NCBI RefSeq assembly: GCF_019266065.1
Contig: NZ_LPNR01000064.1
Location: 1 to 36,775 of the forward strand
Direction of reading: 5' to 3'
Source of the DNA: Nocardia sp. MH4
Lineage (GTDB): Bacteria; Actinomycetota; Actinomycetes; Mycobacteriales; Mycobacteriaceae
DNA: 36,775 bases
A program made the translations under genes and the position numbers. How positions within the stretch are numbered: the stretch's first letter is position 1; each line of letters opens with the position of its first letter. The notes below the pieces were generated by a model. The model was not told the origin of the DNA, made no database searches, and saw only the letters and a program-made list of their open reading frames with translations. Shown piece after piece: positions 7,134 through 16,053 of this stretch.

Positions 7134-9286
7134 CGCTCGGCGGCCAGCCAGACCGCGCTGTTGGCGGCCATGGTGACGGTGGCCGAGGCGGGACGGCCGT
7201 GCCACGGGGTGTCCTCGGCCCGCACCCCGCCGAGGTTGCCGACGCCGGATCCGCCGTGCTCCTGGGCGTCGGTGTTGAGGACCTCGCGCCAGACGCCGGT
7301 GTGCGGCAGGCCGATCCGGTAGTTCTCCCTGGTCGACCCGGAGAAGTTGAAGACGCAGGCGACCGCGCTGCCGTCGGCGCCCCAGCGCAGGAACGCGAAG
7401 ACGTTCGCGGCGCTGTCGTCGGCCTCGATCCAGGAGTGCCCGCCGGGCGTGGTGTCCTGACTCCACAGTGCCGGGTGCGCGGTGTAGGTGCGGTTGAGAT
7501 CGCCGACCATGGTCGAGATGCCCTGGTGCAGCGGGTTTTCCAGTTCCTGCCAGTCCAGGCCGCGATCGTTGTCCCACTCCCGGAACTGGCCGAACTCCTG
7601 GCCCATGAACAGCAGCTGCTTGCCGGGGTGTGCCCACATGTAGGCCAGCAGCGCGCGCACGCCGCTCGCCTTGGCGAAGTCGTCGCCGGGCATCCGCGTC
7701 CAGAGCGTGCCCTTGCCGTGCACGACCTCGTCGTGGCTGATCGGCAGCACGTAGTTCTCGCTCCACGCGTAGACCAGCGAGAACGTCATCTCGTTGTGGT
7801 GCCAGGACCGGTGGATCGGGTCGCGGCCCAGGTAGCCGAGAGTGTCGTGCATCCAGCCCATGTTCCACTTCATGGTGAACCCGAGACCGCCGACGTCGGT
7901 GCCGCGGGTGACGCCGGGCCAGGTGGTCGACTCCTCGGCGACGGTCACCACGCCGGGATACGCGCGGTGCACGGTGTCGTTGAGTTCCTGGAGGAAGTCG
8001 ACGGCTTCCAGATTCTCCCGGCCGCCATAGATGTTCGGCTCCCAGCCGCCCTCGGGGCGCGAGTAGTCCAGATAGAGCATGGAGGCGACCGCGTCGACGC
8101 GTAGGCCGTCGATGTGGAACTCCTCGATCCAGAAGGCGGCATTGGCCACCAGGAAGTTGCGCACCTCGTTGCGGCCGAAGTCGAAAACGTAAGTGCCCCA
8201 GTCGAGTTGCTCGCCACGACGGGGGTCGGGGTGCTCGTAGAGCGGGGTGCCGTCGAAGCGGGCCAGCGCCCATTCGTCGCGCGGGAAGTGCGCGGGCACC
8301 CAGTCGAGCAGCACGCCGATCCCGGCGTTGTGCAGGTGGTCGACGAACCAGCGGAAGTCGTCGGGGGTGCCGAAGCGGGAGGTGGGGGCGTAGTAGGAGG
8401 TGACCTGGTAGCCCCAGGATCCGCCGAACGGGTGTTCGGCGACCGGCAGCAGTTCGACGTGGGTGAACCCGGTCGCGCGCACGTAATCGGCCAGCTGTTC
8501 GGCCACTTCGCGATAACCGAGGCCGGGGCGCCACGAGCCGAGGTGCACCTCGTAGACGCTCATGGGGGAGCGGGTGGCGTCGGCGGCGGCACGGCGGTCC
8601 AGCCAGGCGCTGTCGGTCCACATGTGGTCGGCGCGGCTGACCACCGAGGCGGTCGCCGGCGGGACCTCGGTCGCGAAGGCCAGCGGGTCGGCGTGATCGA
8701 CGACCCGGCCGTCGGCGCCGTGTACCCGGTACTTGTAGCGCGTGCCCGGCCCGACACCGGGCACGAACACCTCCCACACCCCGGACGATCCGAGCGCGCG
8801 CATCGGCGCGGAACTGCCGCTCCAGTGGTCGAAATCGCCGAAGACGGTGACGCCACGGGCATTCGGCGCCCACACGGCGAACGAGGTGCCGTCGACGTCG
8901 CCGTCGAGGGTGGTGTAGTGGCGTGGGTGCGCGCCGAGCACTTCCCACAGCCGGGTATGGCGGCCCTCGCCGATGAGGTGCAGGTCGAATTCGCCGACGG
9001 TGGGCAGGAAGCGGTAGCCGTCGGCGGTGATCACCGTCTGGCCGCCGGGGTAGGCGGTGCGCACGCGGTAGTCATCGACCTGCGGATACGGCAGGACGGC
9101 GGCGAACACGCCGTGCCCCAGCGACTTCAGCGGATGTTCGGCGCCGCCGACCAGGATCGTCACCGAGTCGGCGTGTGGGCGCAGCACCCGCACCGCGGTG
9201 CCGTCCGGGTGCGGGTGCGCGCCCAGGACGGTGTGCGGGTCGGGGTGGGTGCCCGCTGCCAGCAGCATCAGGTCGCGGCGTTTCAT
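7130..9286 (-). CDS. glgB: 1,4-alpha-glucan branching enzyme GlgB
   Basis: A 718-residue GH13 enzyme that cuts an alpha-1,4 chain and re-attaches it by an alpha-1,6 bond. It has an N-terminal branching-enzyme N1 module (about 1-110), a CBM48 module (about 120-215), the GH13 barrel and a C-terminal beta domain. Catalytic residues are D398 (DGLRVDAV), E451 (VAEES) and D519 (SHDE), matching the E. coli triad in spacing. It is slightly shorter than M. tuberculosis GlgB. The ATG overlaps the TGA of glgE by one base (TGATG), so the two are translationally coupled. Together GlgE elongates and GlgB branches the glucan. Confidence 0.96.
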   Translation of the reverse strand: MKRRDLMLLAAGTHPDPHTVLGAHPHPDGTAVRVLRPHADSVTILVGGAEHPLKSLGHGVFAAVLPYPQVDDYRVRTAYPGGQTVITADGYRFLPTVGEFDLHLIGEGRHTRLWEVLGAHPRHYTTLDGDVDGTSFAVWAPNARGVTVFGDFDHWSGSSAPMRALGSSGVWEVFVPGVGPGTRYKYRVHGADGRVVDHADPLAFATEVPPATASVVSRADHMWTDSAWLDRRAAADATRSPMSVYEVHLGSWRPGLGYREVAEQLADYVRATGFTHVELLPVAEHPFGGSWGYQVTSYYAPTSRFGTPDDFRWFVDHLHNAGIGVLLDWVPAHFPRDEWALARFDGTPLYEHPDPRRGEQLDWGTYVFDFGRNEVRNFLVANAAFWIEEFHIDGLRVDAVASMLYLDYSRPEGGWEPNIYGGRENLEAVDFLQELNDTVHRAYPGVVTVAEESTTWPGVTRGTDVGGLGFTMKWNMGWMHDTLGYLGRDPIHRSWHHNEMTFSLVYAWSENYVLPISHDEVVHGKGTLWTRMPGDDFAKASGVRALLAYMWAHPGKQLLFMGQEFGQFREWDNDRGLDWQELENPLHQGISTMVGDLNRTYTAHPALWSQDTTPGGHSWIEADDSAANVFAFLRWGADGSAVACVFNFSGSTRENYRIGLPHTGVWREVLNTDAQEHGGSGVGNLGGVRAEDTPWHGRPASATVTMAANSAVWLAAER

Positions 9287-11286
9287 CAGAACGTCCGGCG
9301 ATAGGCCAGCGGAGCACGGGCGGCCGCGGGCACGGCGGGCAGGGCGAGAATGTGCGCGGGCGCCCTGGCGGGATCGAGCCGCACGAAATTGTGCTGGCCC
9401 CAGTGGTATTCCTCGCCGCTGACCTCGTCGAAGACCACCGGGTGGTCGTGCCACTCGCGGCCGATCGCGGGCAGGTCGAGCGAGATGTGGCCCTGCTCGG
9501 CGCCGTAGGGGTTGAGGTTGACGATCACCAGCACCGCGTCGCCGGAGGCCGGATCGATCTTGGAGTAGGCCAGCAGCGCGTCGTTGTCGATCTCGTGGAA
9601 GTGGATGCAGCGCAACTGCTGTAGCGCGGGATGGGCACGCCGGATCTCGTTGAGCCTGGTCAGCCACGGTTCCAGGGACTCGCCGCGGGCCAGCGCGCCG
9701 GTGAAATCGCGGGGGCGCAGTTCGTACTTCTCCGAGTCCAGGTACTCCTCGCTGCCGGGGCGCACGGCCTCGTGCTCGAACAGCTCGTAGCCGGAGTACA
9801 CGCCCCAGGTGGGCGCGAGTGTCGCGGCCAGGACGGCGCGCAGGGCGAACATGCCCGGTCCGCCGTGCTGCAGGCTCTCGTGCAGGATGTCGGGGGTGTT
9901 CACGAACAGGTTCGGCCTGGCCTCGTCGGCTTTGGCGGCGAGTTCGGCGCCGAATTCGGCCAGCTCCCACTTGAACACGCGCCAGGTGAAGTAGGTGTAG
10001 GACTGGCTGAACCCGCGTCGCGCGAGTCCGTAGAGCCGGGCCGGGCGGGTGAACGCCTCGGACAGGAAGATCACGTCGGGGTCGGTGCGGCGCACCTGCG
10101 CGATCAGCCACTCCCAGAAGTCGGCGGGCTTGGTGTGCGGGTTGTCGACGCGGAAGATGGTGACGCCCAAGCCGATCCAGTGCCGGACCACCCGCAGCAC
10201 CTCGGCGTAGAGGCCGTCGGGGTCGTTGTCGAAGTTGACCGGGTAGATGTCCTGGTACTTCTTCGGCGGGTTCTCCGCGAAGGCGATGGTGCCGTCGGGC
10301 AGGGTGGTGAACCACTCCGGATGCGCCCGCACCCACGGGTGGTCGGGCGCGCATTGCAGGGCCAGGTCGATCGCGACCTCGAGGCCGAGATCCGTCGCGG
10401 TGGCGACGAAGTCGGCGAAATCGGCTTCGGTGCCGAGCAGCGGGTTGGTGGTGTCGTGGCCGCCGTCGGCCGAGCCGATGGCCCACGGCGAACCGACGTC
10501 GCCCGGTTCGGTGGTGAGCGCGTTGTTGCGGCCCTTGCGATTGATCTCGCCGACGGGGTGGATCGGCGGCAGATAGACGACATCGAAGCCCATCCCGGCG
10601 ATGCGGGGGAGTTCGCGGGCGGCGGTGGCGAAGGTGCCGTGCACCGGCTTGCCGTCGGCATCGCGTCCGCCGGTCGAGCGCGGGAAGAACTCGTACCACG
10701 AGCCGACCAGCGCGCGCCTGCGCTCGACCAGCACCGATTGCTGGGCGCCGCGGGTGACCATCTCGCGCAGCGGGGTCGCGCGCAGGATCTCGGCGACCTC
10801 CTCGCTGAACGCCGGCGCGACCCGGGCGGGCAGTTGCTCGTCGCCGCGCAGGGCGGTGGCGGCGGCGCGCAACCGTTCGAACTGCTTCTTCGGCACCGCC
10901 TGGGCGGCCCGTTCGAACAGGGTGGCGCCGATCTCGAGATCGTTGGCCAGGTCGAGGGCGGTCTGGCCGACCGCCAGCTTGGCCTCCACGGCCGAGCGCC
11001 AGGTGGCGATCGGATCGCTCCAGCCCTCGATACGGAAGGTCCACACGCCGGGGGTGTGCGGGGTGAACAGGCCGTTGAAGACGTCGGGCTCGTAGTCGGG
11101 CGTCATCCGCAGGCGGGTGATCCGCGACGAGCCGGGCGCGCGCACCGCCAGCGTCGCCGCCACGGCATCGTGCCCCTCGCGCCACACCACGGCGCGGACG
11201 GGAAACACCTCGCCGACGGCGGCCTTGGCCGGGCGGCCGCCGGGGATGGACGGGGCGATGTCATCTATGGCAATCCGGCCGGTCAC
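9286..11286 (-). CDS. glgE: Alpha-1,4-glucan:maltose-1-phosphate maltosyltransferase GlgE
   Basis: A 666-residue GH13_3 enzyme that transfers maltosyl units from maltose-1-phosphate to the end of alpha-1,4-glucan. The N-terminal domain (about 1-90) carries the dimer-forming beta fold, and the barrel begins near [11 protein letters not shown] (196-206). The nucleophile is D381 in [11 protein letters not shown], the acid/base is E410 in FLSEAF, and [11 protein letters not shown] is the family signature near residue 345. It starts at GTG 11286, six bases after a -10 hexamer, and heads the glgE-glgB operon. TreS and Mak, which make maltose-1-phosphate in the standard pathway, are not in the window. 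Confidence 0.96.
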   Translation of the reverse strand: MTGRIAIDDIAPSIPGGRPAKAAVGEVFPVRAVVWREGHDAVAATLAVRAPGSSRITRLRMTPDYEPDVFNGLFTPHTPGVWTFRIEGWSDPIATWRSAVEAKLAVGQTALDLANDLEIGATLFERAAQAVPKKQFERLRAAATALRGDEQLPARVAPAFSEEVAEILRATPLREMVTRGAQQSVLVERRRALVGSWYEFFPRSTGGRDADGKPVHGTFATAARELPRIAGMGFDVVYLPPIHPVGEINRKGRNNALTTEPGDVGSPWAIGSADGGHDTTNPLLGTEADFADFVATATDLGLEVAIDLALQCAPDHPWVRAHPEWFTTLPDGTIAFAENPPKKYQDIYPVNFDNDPDGLYAEVLRVVRHWIGLGVTIFRVDNPHTKPADFWEWLIAQVRRTDPDVIFLSEAFTRPARLYGLARRGFSQSYTYFTWRVFKWELAEFGAELAAKADEARPNLFVNTPDILHESLQHGGPGMFALRAVLAATLAPTWGVYSGYELFEHEAVRPGSEEYLDSEKYELRPRDFTGALARGESLEPWLTRLNEIRRAHPALQQLRCIHFHEIDNDALLAYSKIDPASGDAVLVIVNLNPYGAEQGHISLDLPAIGREWHDHPVVFDEVSGEEYHWGQHNFVRLDPARAPAHILALPAVPAAARAPLAYRRTF

Positions 11287-11292
11287 CGCACA

Positions 11293-11298
11293 AACCTA
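11293..11298 (-). promoter_or_regulatory. -10 element of the glgE-glgB operon
   Basis: TAGGTT on the minus strand, six bases before the GTG of glgE. Confidence 0.55.
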
Positions 11299-11368
11299 CT
11301 GCATTTCCGGCGGCCGGGCGCTGAGCGCCGCAGCCCACTGATCAGCCGAGAACGCGGCCGACCTCCCG

Positions 11369-12013
11369 TCAGCGGGCGTCGGCGGCGAGGCCGAGGCCGA
11401 GGGCGACCAAGATCGCGGCGAGGCTCCGTTCCACGCGTCGGCGGATCGCGGCGCGCCGCAGCCAGGTACCCGCCCGGTCGGCGGCCAGGACCACCGCGAC
11501 GCACCAGGCGCCGTCCAGGATCACCTGGATGGTGGCCAGGATCAGCAGGGTAGGCAGCACCGGGCCCTCGCTCGGCAGGAACTGCGGCAGGATCGTGATG
11601 CCGAAGACCGCGGCCTTGGGGTTGGCGGCGATCGAGATCAGGGAGGCGCGGAACGCGGCGGCGGGGGTGTTGCCGCCGGGGAGTTTCGCGGTCAGGGCGG
11701 CGCCGAAATCGTCGTCGGCGCCGCGGGCGTGGCGCCAGGCCTGGACGCCGAGCCAGATCAGCACCGCCGCGCCGACGACGTGCATCGCCGTGTTCAGCCA
11801 CCGGTTCGCCGCCAGCAGGATCGACAGCCCGGTCCCGCCCGCGAGCGTCCAGCCCAGCACGCCGATCTCGTTGCCCGCGACCGCGGCCAGTCCCGCGCGT
11901 CTGCCGTCGCGCACCGAGCGCTGCAGGAACAGCGCCGTCGCCGGACCCGGCAGCGCGGCCAGGATCAGCGAGGCGACCAGGAATTCGGGCAGGACATCGA
12001 CCCAGTGCGGCAT
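11369..12013 (-). CDS. LysE/RhtB-family amino acid exporter
   Basis: A 214-residue membrane protein with about six helices. The N-terminus FLVASLILAALPGPATALFLQRSVRDGRRAGL, with its Pro-Gly-Pro turn, is the hallmark of the LysE/RhtB family. NPKAAVFGITILPQFLP in the middle is the second conserved segment. Members export lysine, arginine, homoserine, threonine or similar metabolites; the substrate here is unknown. It lies between glgE and the TetR gene on the same strand as both, 175 bases from the latter, and is absent from the mycobacterial order. The ATG at 12013 has CACCAT six bases upstream. Confidence 0.88.
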   Translation of the reverse strand: MPHWVDVLPEFLVASLILAALPGPATALFLQRSVRDGRRAGLAAVAGNEIGVLGWTLAGGTGLSILLAANRWLNTAMHVVGAAVLIWLGVQAWRHARGADDDFGAALTAKLPGGNTPAAAFRASLISIAANPKAAVFGITILPQFLPSEGPVLPTLLILATIQVILDGAWCVAVVLAADRAGTWLRRAAIRRRVERSLAAILVALGLGLAADAR

Positions 12014-12188
12014 CGCTGCATGGTGGCATGGGGTCGACGGTGGCGGCCATCGGTTTTGTGGCGCTCACCCGACACGCGGGTCGATGGCGGCGGGCTGTGT
12101 GCCCCGCGGCAGCCGGTCGGCGCATCCGGATCGGGCGTGGTGAGGGTCGAAGCGCGCCCTGTCGGCGCGGTCCAGGAGCGGCGGTGGG

Positions 12189-12779
12189 TCAGGCGGTGCG
12201 CAGTCCGGCGAGGAGCCGGTCCAGCGCGGTGATGGTGTCGGGGAGCGCGTCGGTGTCGGGGGTGGTGGCGAGCCAGAGGGCGGCTTCGTTCATGGCGCCG
12301 GAGAGCAGTCGGGTCAGGGGAGCGATCGGCTGGGGTACCAGGATGCCCGCGCCGACCAGCGATTCCAGTGCCTCGTGCAGGTGCCGGGCGGAATTGGCCT
12401 CGTCCAGGGCGCGCCATTCGTGCCAGCCGAGGACGGCGGGGCCGTCGATCAGCATGATCCGCTGGACCAGGGGGTCGGCGCAGGCCCGCAGGAACGCGGC
12501 GCATCCGCTGGTCAGCTGGGTCCACGGATCGGGCTCGGCGTCGGCGGCGGCCGCGACCTGCTCGCCGACCTCCTGCTGCACCTGGGTGAGGACCGCCCGG
12601 AACAGCTCGGCCTTGCTGTCGAAATGGTGGTACAGCGCGCCCTTGGTGACTCCCGATGCCGCCACGATCTCCGACAGGCCCACGGCCGCATAGCCTTTCG
12701 CCGCGAACAGCCGCCTGCTCTGCGCCACCAGCGCCCGCCGCGTCTCCTCGCGCTGCTGGGCCCGCGCCGTGGATGTCAT
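12189..12779 (-). CDS. TetR-family transcriptional regulator
   Basis: A 196-residue repressor-type protein. Residues about 10-56 form the TetR DNA-binding domain (REETRRALVAQSRRLFAAKGYAAVGL, then EIVAASGVTKGALYHHF), and the rest is an alpha-helical ligand/dimer domain with the FRAVLTQVQQEVG connector. It has a good ribosome site (GGAAGGA before the ATG at 12779). It is divergent from the VOC gene at 12858. The 78-base gap holds two near-identical inverted repeats, so autoregulation and control of the VOC gene are likely. The ligand is unknown. Confidence 0.92.
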   Translation of the reverse strand: MTSTARAQQREETRRALVAQSRRLFAAKGYAAVGLSEIVAASGVTKGALYHHFDSKAELFRAVLTQVQQEVGEQVAAAADAEPDPWTQLTSGCAAFLRACADPLVQRIMLIDGPAVLGWHEWRALDEANSARHLHEALESLVGAGILVPQPIAPLTRLLSGAMNEAALWLATTPDTDALPDTITALDRLLAGLRTA

Positions 12780-12796
12780 GCACCGTCCTTCCGTTG

Positions 12797-12813
12797 ACCT
12801 ACCGTCGGTATGT
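12797..12813. promoter_or_regulatory. TetR operator, box 1
   Basis: ACCTACCGTCGGTATGT holds the palindromic core TACCGTCGGTA and lies 17 bases upstream of the TetR start. It directly follows a TTGACC at 12794-12799 that could be the -35 of the VOC promoter, with TAGCCT at 12818 as -10. Confidence 0.75.
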
Positions 12814-12828
12814 CAGCTAGCCTACGAC

Positions 12829-12845
12829 ACATACCATCGGTATGT
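12829..12845. promoter_or_regulatory. TetR operator, box 2
   Basis: ACATACCATCGGTATGT is a near-perfect inverted repeat differing from box 1 at two positions. The two centres are 32 bp apart, about three helix turns, so two dimers would sit on the same DNA face. It ends 12 bases before the VOC start, just upstream of its ribosome site. Confidence 0.8.
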
Positions 12846-12857
12846 GAAAGGAAAGTC

Positions 12858-13298
12858 ATGGCACTGAGCAGCTTCTACCCGGTCCTCGGCACCTCCCGGA
12901 TCGCGGAGTCCCGCGACTTCTACACGCGCTGGTTCGGCTTCGAGATCACCTTCGAGGCGGACTGGTACGTCAGCCTGCGTCGCCCGGCCCGCGACGGCGA
13001 GCCCGCCTACGAATTGGCCCTCCTCGACCCCACCCACCCGACCATCCCCGCGGGCTTCGGCAAGCCGGTCCAGGGGCTGGTCCTGAACTTCGAGGTCGAC
13101 GACGTCGACGCCGAATGGCAGCGCCTGGTCGAATCCGGTGGCCTGCACCCCGAACTTCCCCTCCGCACCGAGGACTTCGGCCAGCGCCATTTCATCGTCG
13201 CCGACCCCTCGGGCGTCCTCATCGACGTCATCACCGAGGTCCCGCCCACCCCGGAGTTCGCCGCGCAGTTCACCCAGGAACCCGCCGCCCCCCACTGA
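12858..13298 (+). CDS. VOC-family (glyoxalase/bleomycin-resistance fold) protein
   Basis: A 146-residue protein with two VOC half-modules: [30 protein letters not shown] (about 6-35) and [21 protein letters not shown] (about 73-93). It ends with [21 protein letters not shown], the typical closing strand. The family covers glyoxalases, dioxygenases and drug-binding proteins, and the reaction here is unknown. It is divergent from a TetR regulator through a shared operator region and so is the probable regulated target. ATG 12858 has the ribosome site AAGGAAAG; an earlier in-frame start at 12810 lies inside the operators. Confidence 0.88.
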   Translation: MALSSFYPVLGTSRIAESRDFYTRWFGFEITFEADWYVSLRRPARDGEPAYELALLDPTHPTIPAGFGKPVQGLVLNFEVDDVDAEWQRLVESGGLHPELPLRTEDFGQRHFIVADPSGVLIDVITEVPPTPEFAAQFTQEPAAPH

Positions 13299-13373
13299 TT
13301 CCGCTCACAACGCGGGCCGACCGGTCGTGCTCCCGGACGGCTCGTAAGAATTCGCGGAGCGGCCGAACAGCGG

Positions 13374-13379
13374 TACGGT
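13374..13379 (+). promoter_or_regulatory. -10 element of glgP
   Basis: TACGGT, six bases before the GTG at 13386. A TTCGCG at 13351 gives a 17-base spacer but is a weak -35. Confidence 0.55.
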
Positions 13380-13385
13380 TGCCGG

Positions 13386-15956
13386 GTGAAGGCACTTCGT
13401 CGGTTCACTGTCCGTGCCCATTTGCCGGAGCGGCTCACCGCGCTGGGCGAGTTGTCGACGAACCTGCGGTGGTCGTGGCACGGCCCGACGCAGGATCTGT
13501 TCGCCGAACTCGACCCCGAGCTGTGGCGCGCGGTCGGCCAGGATCCGGTGCGGATGCTGGGGGAGGTGCCCGCCGAGCGCCTCGACGCGCTCGCCGCCGA
13601 TCCCGCCTATCTCGCCCGGGTGGACGCCGCCGCCGAGGGGCTGCGCGAGTATCTGGCCCGGCCGCGCTGGTTCCAGCAGCAGACCGGGACGACGGTCGCG
13701 GGGATCGCCTATTTCTCGATGGAGTTCGGTGTCACCGAGGTGCTGCCGAACTACTCCGGCGGCCTGGGCATCCTGGCCGGTGACCATCTCAAGGCCGCCT
13801 CCGACCTGGGGCTGCCGCTGATCGGCGTCGGGCTGCTGTACCGGTCCGGGTACTTCCGGCAGTCGCTGTCGGCCGACGGCTGGCAGATGGAGCACTACCC
13901 GGCGCTGGACCCGCAGGGTCTGCCGCTGCGGCTGCTCACCAGTGACGGTTCGCCGGTGCTGATCCATGTCGGCATGCCGGAGGGGCGGGTGCTGCGGGCC
14001 CGGGTGTGGATCGCCCAGGTGGGCCGGATTCCGCTGCTGCTGCTCGATTCCGACATCGCCGAGAACGATCCGGAACTGCGCGCGGTCACCGACCGGCTCT
14101 ACGGCGGCGACCAGGATCACCGGATCAAGCAGGAGATCCTGGCCGGCATCGGCGGTGTCCGCGCGGTGCGCGCCTACACCCGCGCCAACGGGCTGCCCGA
14201 TCCCGACGTGTTCCACATGAACGAGGGCCACGCGGGCTTTCTCGGGGTGGAGCGAATTCGTGAATTCATCGCGGACGGACTCGATTTCGATACCGCGCTG
14301 GCCGCGGTCCGGGCCGGCACCGTGTTCACCACGCACACCCCGGTGCCCGCCGGGATCGACCGGTTCCCGATGCCGCTGGTGCGCCGCTACTTCGGCGGCG
14401 CGCACGGTGAAGCCGAGTCCGCGCTGCTGCCCGGACTGTCCATCGATCGGATCCTGGCTTTCGGCCGGGAGGCCGATCCGTCCGTGTTCAACATGGCCCA
14501 CATGGGTCTGCGGATGGCCCAGCGCGCCAACGGCGTCTCGAAGCTGCACGGCGAGGTCAGCCGGGACATGTTCGCCGGGCTGTGGCCGGGCTTCGACGCG
14601 GCCGAGGTGCCGATCGGTTCGGTCACCAACGGCGTGCACGCGCCGACCTGGGCGGCCAGGGAATGGCTCGACAAGGCTCGCGAGCTGGTCGGGCCGGAGC
14701 TGGTCGAGGAGGCGCGCGGCTGGGAGAAGCTCAGCGATGTCGATCTCGGGCAGCTGTGGTCGACGCGAAACACCCTGCGCGGGGTACTGATCGACGAGGT
14801 ACGCCGCAGGCTGCGCGATTCCTGGCATCAGCGCGGCGCGGCCGAGGCGGAACTGGGCTGGATCGACGAGGTCTTCGACCCGTCGGTGCTCACCGTCGGC
14901 TTCGCGCGTCGCGTGCCCACCTACAAGCGGCTGACACTGATGCTGCGCGACCCCGAACGGCTGCGCGCGCTGCTGCTCGATCCCGAGCGGCCGGTGCAGC
15001 TGGTGGTCGCGGGCAAGAGCCATCCCGCCGACGACGGCGGCAAGGCGCTGATCCAGCAGGTCGTGCGCTTCGCCGACGATCCGGCGGTGCGCCACCGCAT
15101 CGTCTTCCTGCCCGACTACGACATGTCGATGGCCCGCTACCTGTACTGGGGTTGCGATGTGTGGCTGAACAATCCGCTGCGCCCGCTCGAAGCCTGCGGC
15201 ACCTCCGGCATGAAGTCCGCGCTCAACGGCGGTCTCAACCTGTCCATCCGGGACGGCTGGTGGGACGAGATGTACGACGGCGAGAACGGCTGGGCGATTC
15301 CCACCGCCGACGGCGTGCGCGACGAGCACCGCCGCGACGATCTGGAGGCCTCGGCGCTCTACGAACTCGTCGAGCGCACCGTCGCGCCCCGCTTCTACGA
15401 CCGCGACGCCGCGGGCGTGCCGGTGCGCTGGACCGAGATGGTGCGCCACACCCTGCAGACCACCAGTCCCAAGGTGCTGGCCTCACGCATGGTGCGCGAC
15501 TACGCCGAGCAGTACTACGGACCCGCGGCCGCGGCGTTCGGCCGGGCTGCCGCCGACGGGTTCGCCGGCGCGGCGCAGGTCGCCGAATACCGCAAGCGGG
15601 TCGACGCGGCCTGGCCGTCGGTGCGGGTCGCGCAGGTCGACAGTTCCGGCCTGCCCGATACCCCGGTGATCGGCGCGAAGCTGTCGCTGGAGGCGCGCAT
15701 CGAACTCGGCGGGCTCGCGCCGTCGGATGTCGTGGTGCAGGCGGTGCTCGGCCGAGTGTCGCCGACCGACGACCTGTCCGACACCACCACTGTCGAGATG
15801 ACCCACACCGGCACCGACGAGGGCGTCGAGCTGTATGCCGTGCAGTCGCCGGTGCCGCTGTCGGGCGCGGTCGGCTACACCGTGCGTGTGCTGCCCCACA
15901 ACGCGTTGCTGGCCTCGGATGCCGAGCTGGGGCTGGTGGCCGTCGCGGGGGCGTGA
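13386..15956 (+). CDS. glgP: Alpha-glucan phosphorylase GlgP
   Basis: An 856-residue enzyme that releases glucose-1-phosphate from glucan ends. The short actinobacterial type (Rv1328-like) begins with a DUF3417 module (about 1-110: FTVRAHLPERLTALGELSTNLRWSWHG), followed by the phosphorylase domain (YFSMEFGVTEVLPNYSGGLG near 115). The PLP-binding lysine is K610 in GTSGMKSALNGG. A C-terminal beta extension (about 735-856) completes it. In vitro work on related enzymes shows that some also make maltose-1-phosphate, which would feed GlgE, but that cannot be decided here. It is transcribed away from glgE-glgB, separated by the LysE, TetR and VOC genes. Confidence 0.95.
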   Translation: MKALRRFTVRAHLPERLTALGELSTNLRWSWHGPTQDLFAELDPELWRAVGQDPVRMLGEVPAERLDALAADPAYLARVDAAAEGLREYLARPRWFQQQTGTTVAGIAYFSMEFGVTEVLPNYSGGLGILAGDHLKAASDLGLPLIGVGLLYRSGYFRQSLSADGWQMEHYPALDPQGLPLRLLTSDGSPVLIHVGMPEGRVLRARVWIAQVGRIPLLLLDSDIAENDPELRAVTDRLYGGDQDHRIKQEILAGIGGVRAVRAYTRANGLPDPDVFHMNEGHAGFLGVERIREFIADGLDFDTALAAVRAGTVFTTHTPVPAGIDRFPMPLVRRYFGGAHGEAESALLPGLSIDRILAFGREADPSVFNMAHMGLRMAQRANGVSKLHGEVSRDMFAGLWPGFDAAEVPIGSVTNGVHAPTWAAREWLDKARELVGPELVEEARGWEKLSDVDLGQLWSTRNTLRGVLIDEVRRRLRDSWHQRGAAEAELGWIDEVFDPSVLTVGFARRVPTYKRLTLMLRDPERLRALLLDPERPVQLVVAGKSHPADDGGKALIQQVVRFADDPAVRHRIVFLPDYDMSMARYLYWGCDVWLNNPLRPLEACGTSGMKSALNGGLNLSIRDGWWDEMYDGENGWAIPTADGVRDEHRRDDLEASALYELVERTVAPRFYDRDAAGVPVRWTEMVRHTLQTTSPKVLASRMVRDYAEQYYGPAAAAFGRAAADGFAGAAQVAEYRKRVDAAWPSVRVAQVDSSGLPDTPVIGAKLSLEARIELGGLAPSDVVVQAVLGRVSPTDDLSDTTTVEMTHTGTDEGVELYAVQSPVPLSGAVGYTVRVLPHNALLASDAELGLVAVAGA

Positions 15957-16053
15957 CCTGCGTCGTGTCACCGACGGCGGGTTCTTCGATTCAGTGAACT
16001 TTCCGCTACCGTTCCTGGGCATCCTTCTTCTCTGAAATCCGGACTGGAGTGTC

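Noticed and set aside
8114..9304. Long plus-strand open frame of 396 codons opposite glgB
   Set aside because: It lies wholly within glgB on the other strand and has low-complexity Val/Gly/His composition. It is open only because third positions are GC rich.
9631..11553. Plus-strand open frame of 640 codons opposite glgE
   Set aside because: Antisense shadow of a fully conserved GlgE; the translation shows no known domain and runs into Arg/Pro-rich repeats.
13305..15449. Minus-strand open frame of 714 codons opposite glgP
   Set aside because: Antisense shadow of GlgP; the product is a His/Gly/Val-rich sequence without recognisable motifs.
16010..16053. Purine riboswitch before the NCS2 permease
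   Set aside because: The leader is short and shows neither the paired three-way junction nor the conserved pyrimidine-rich core.
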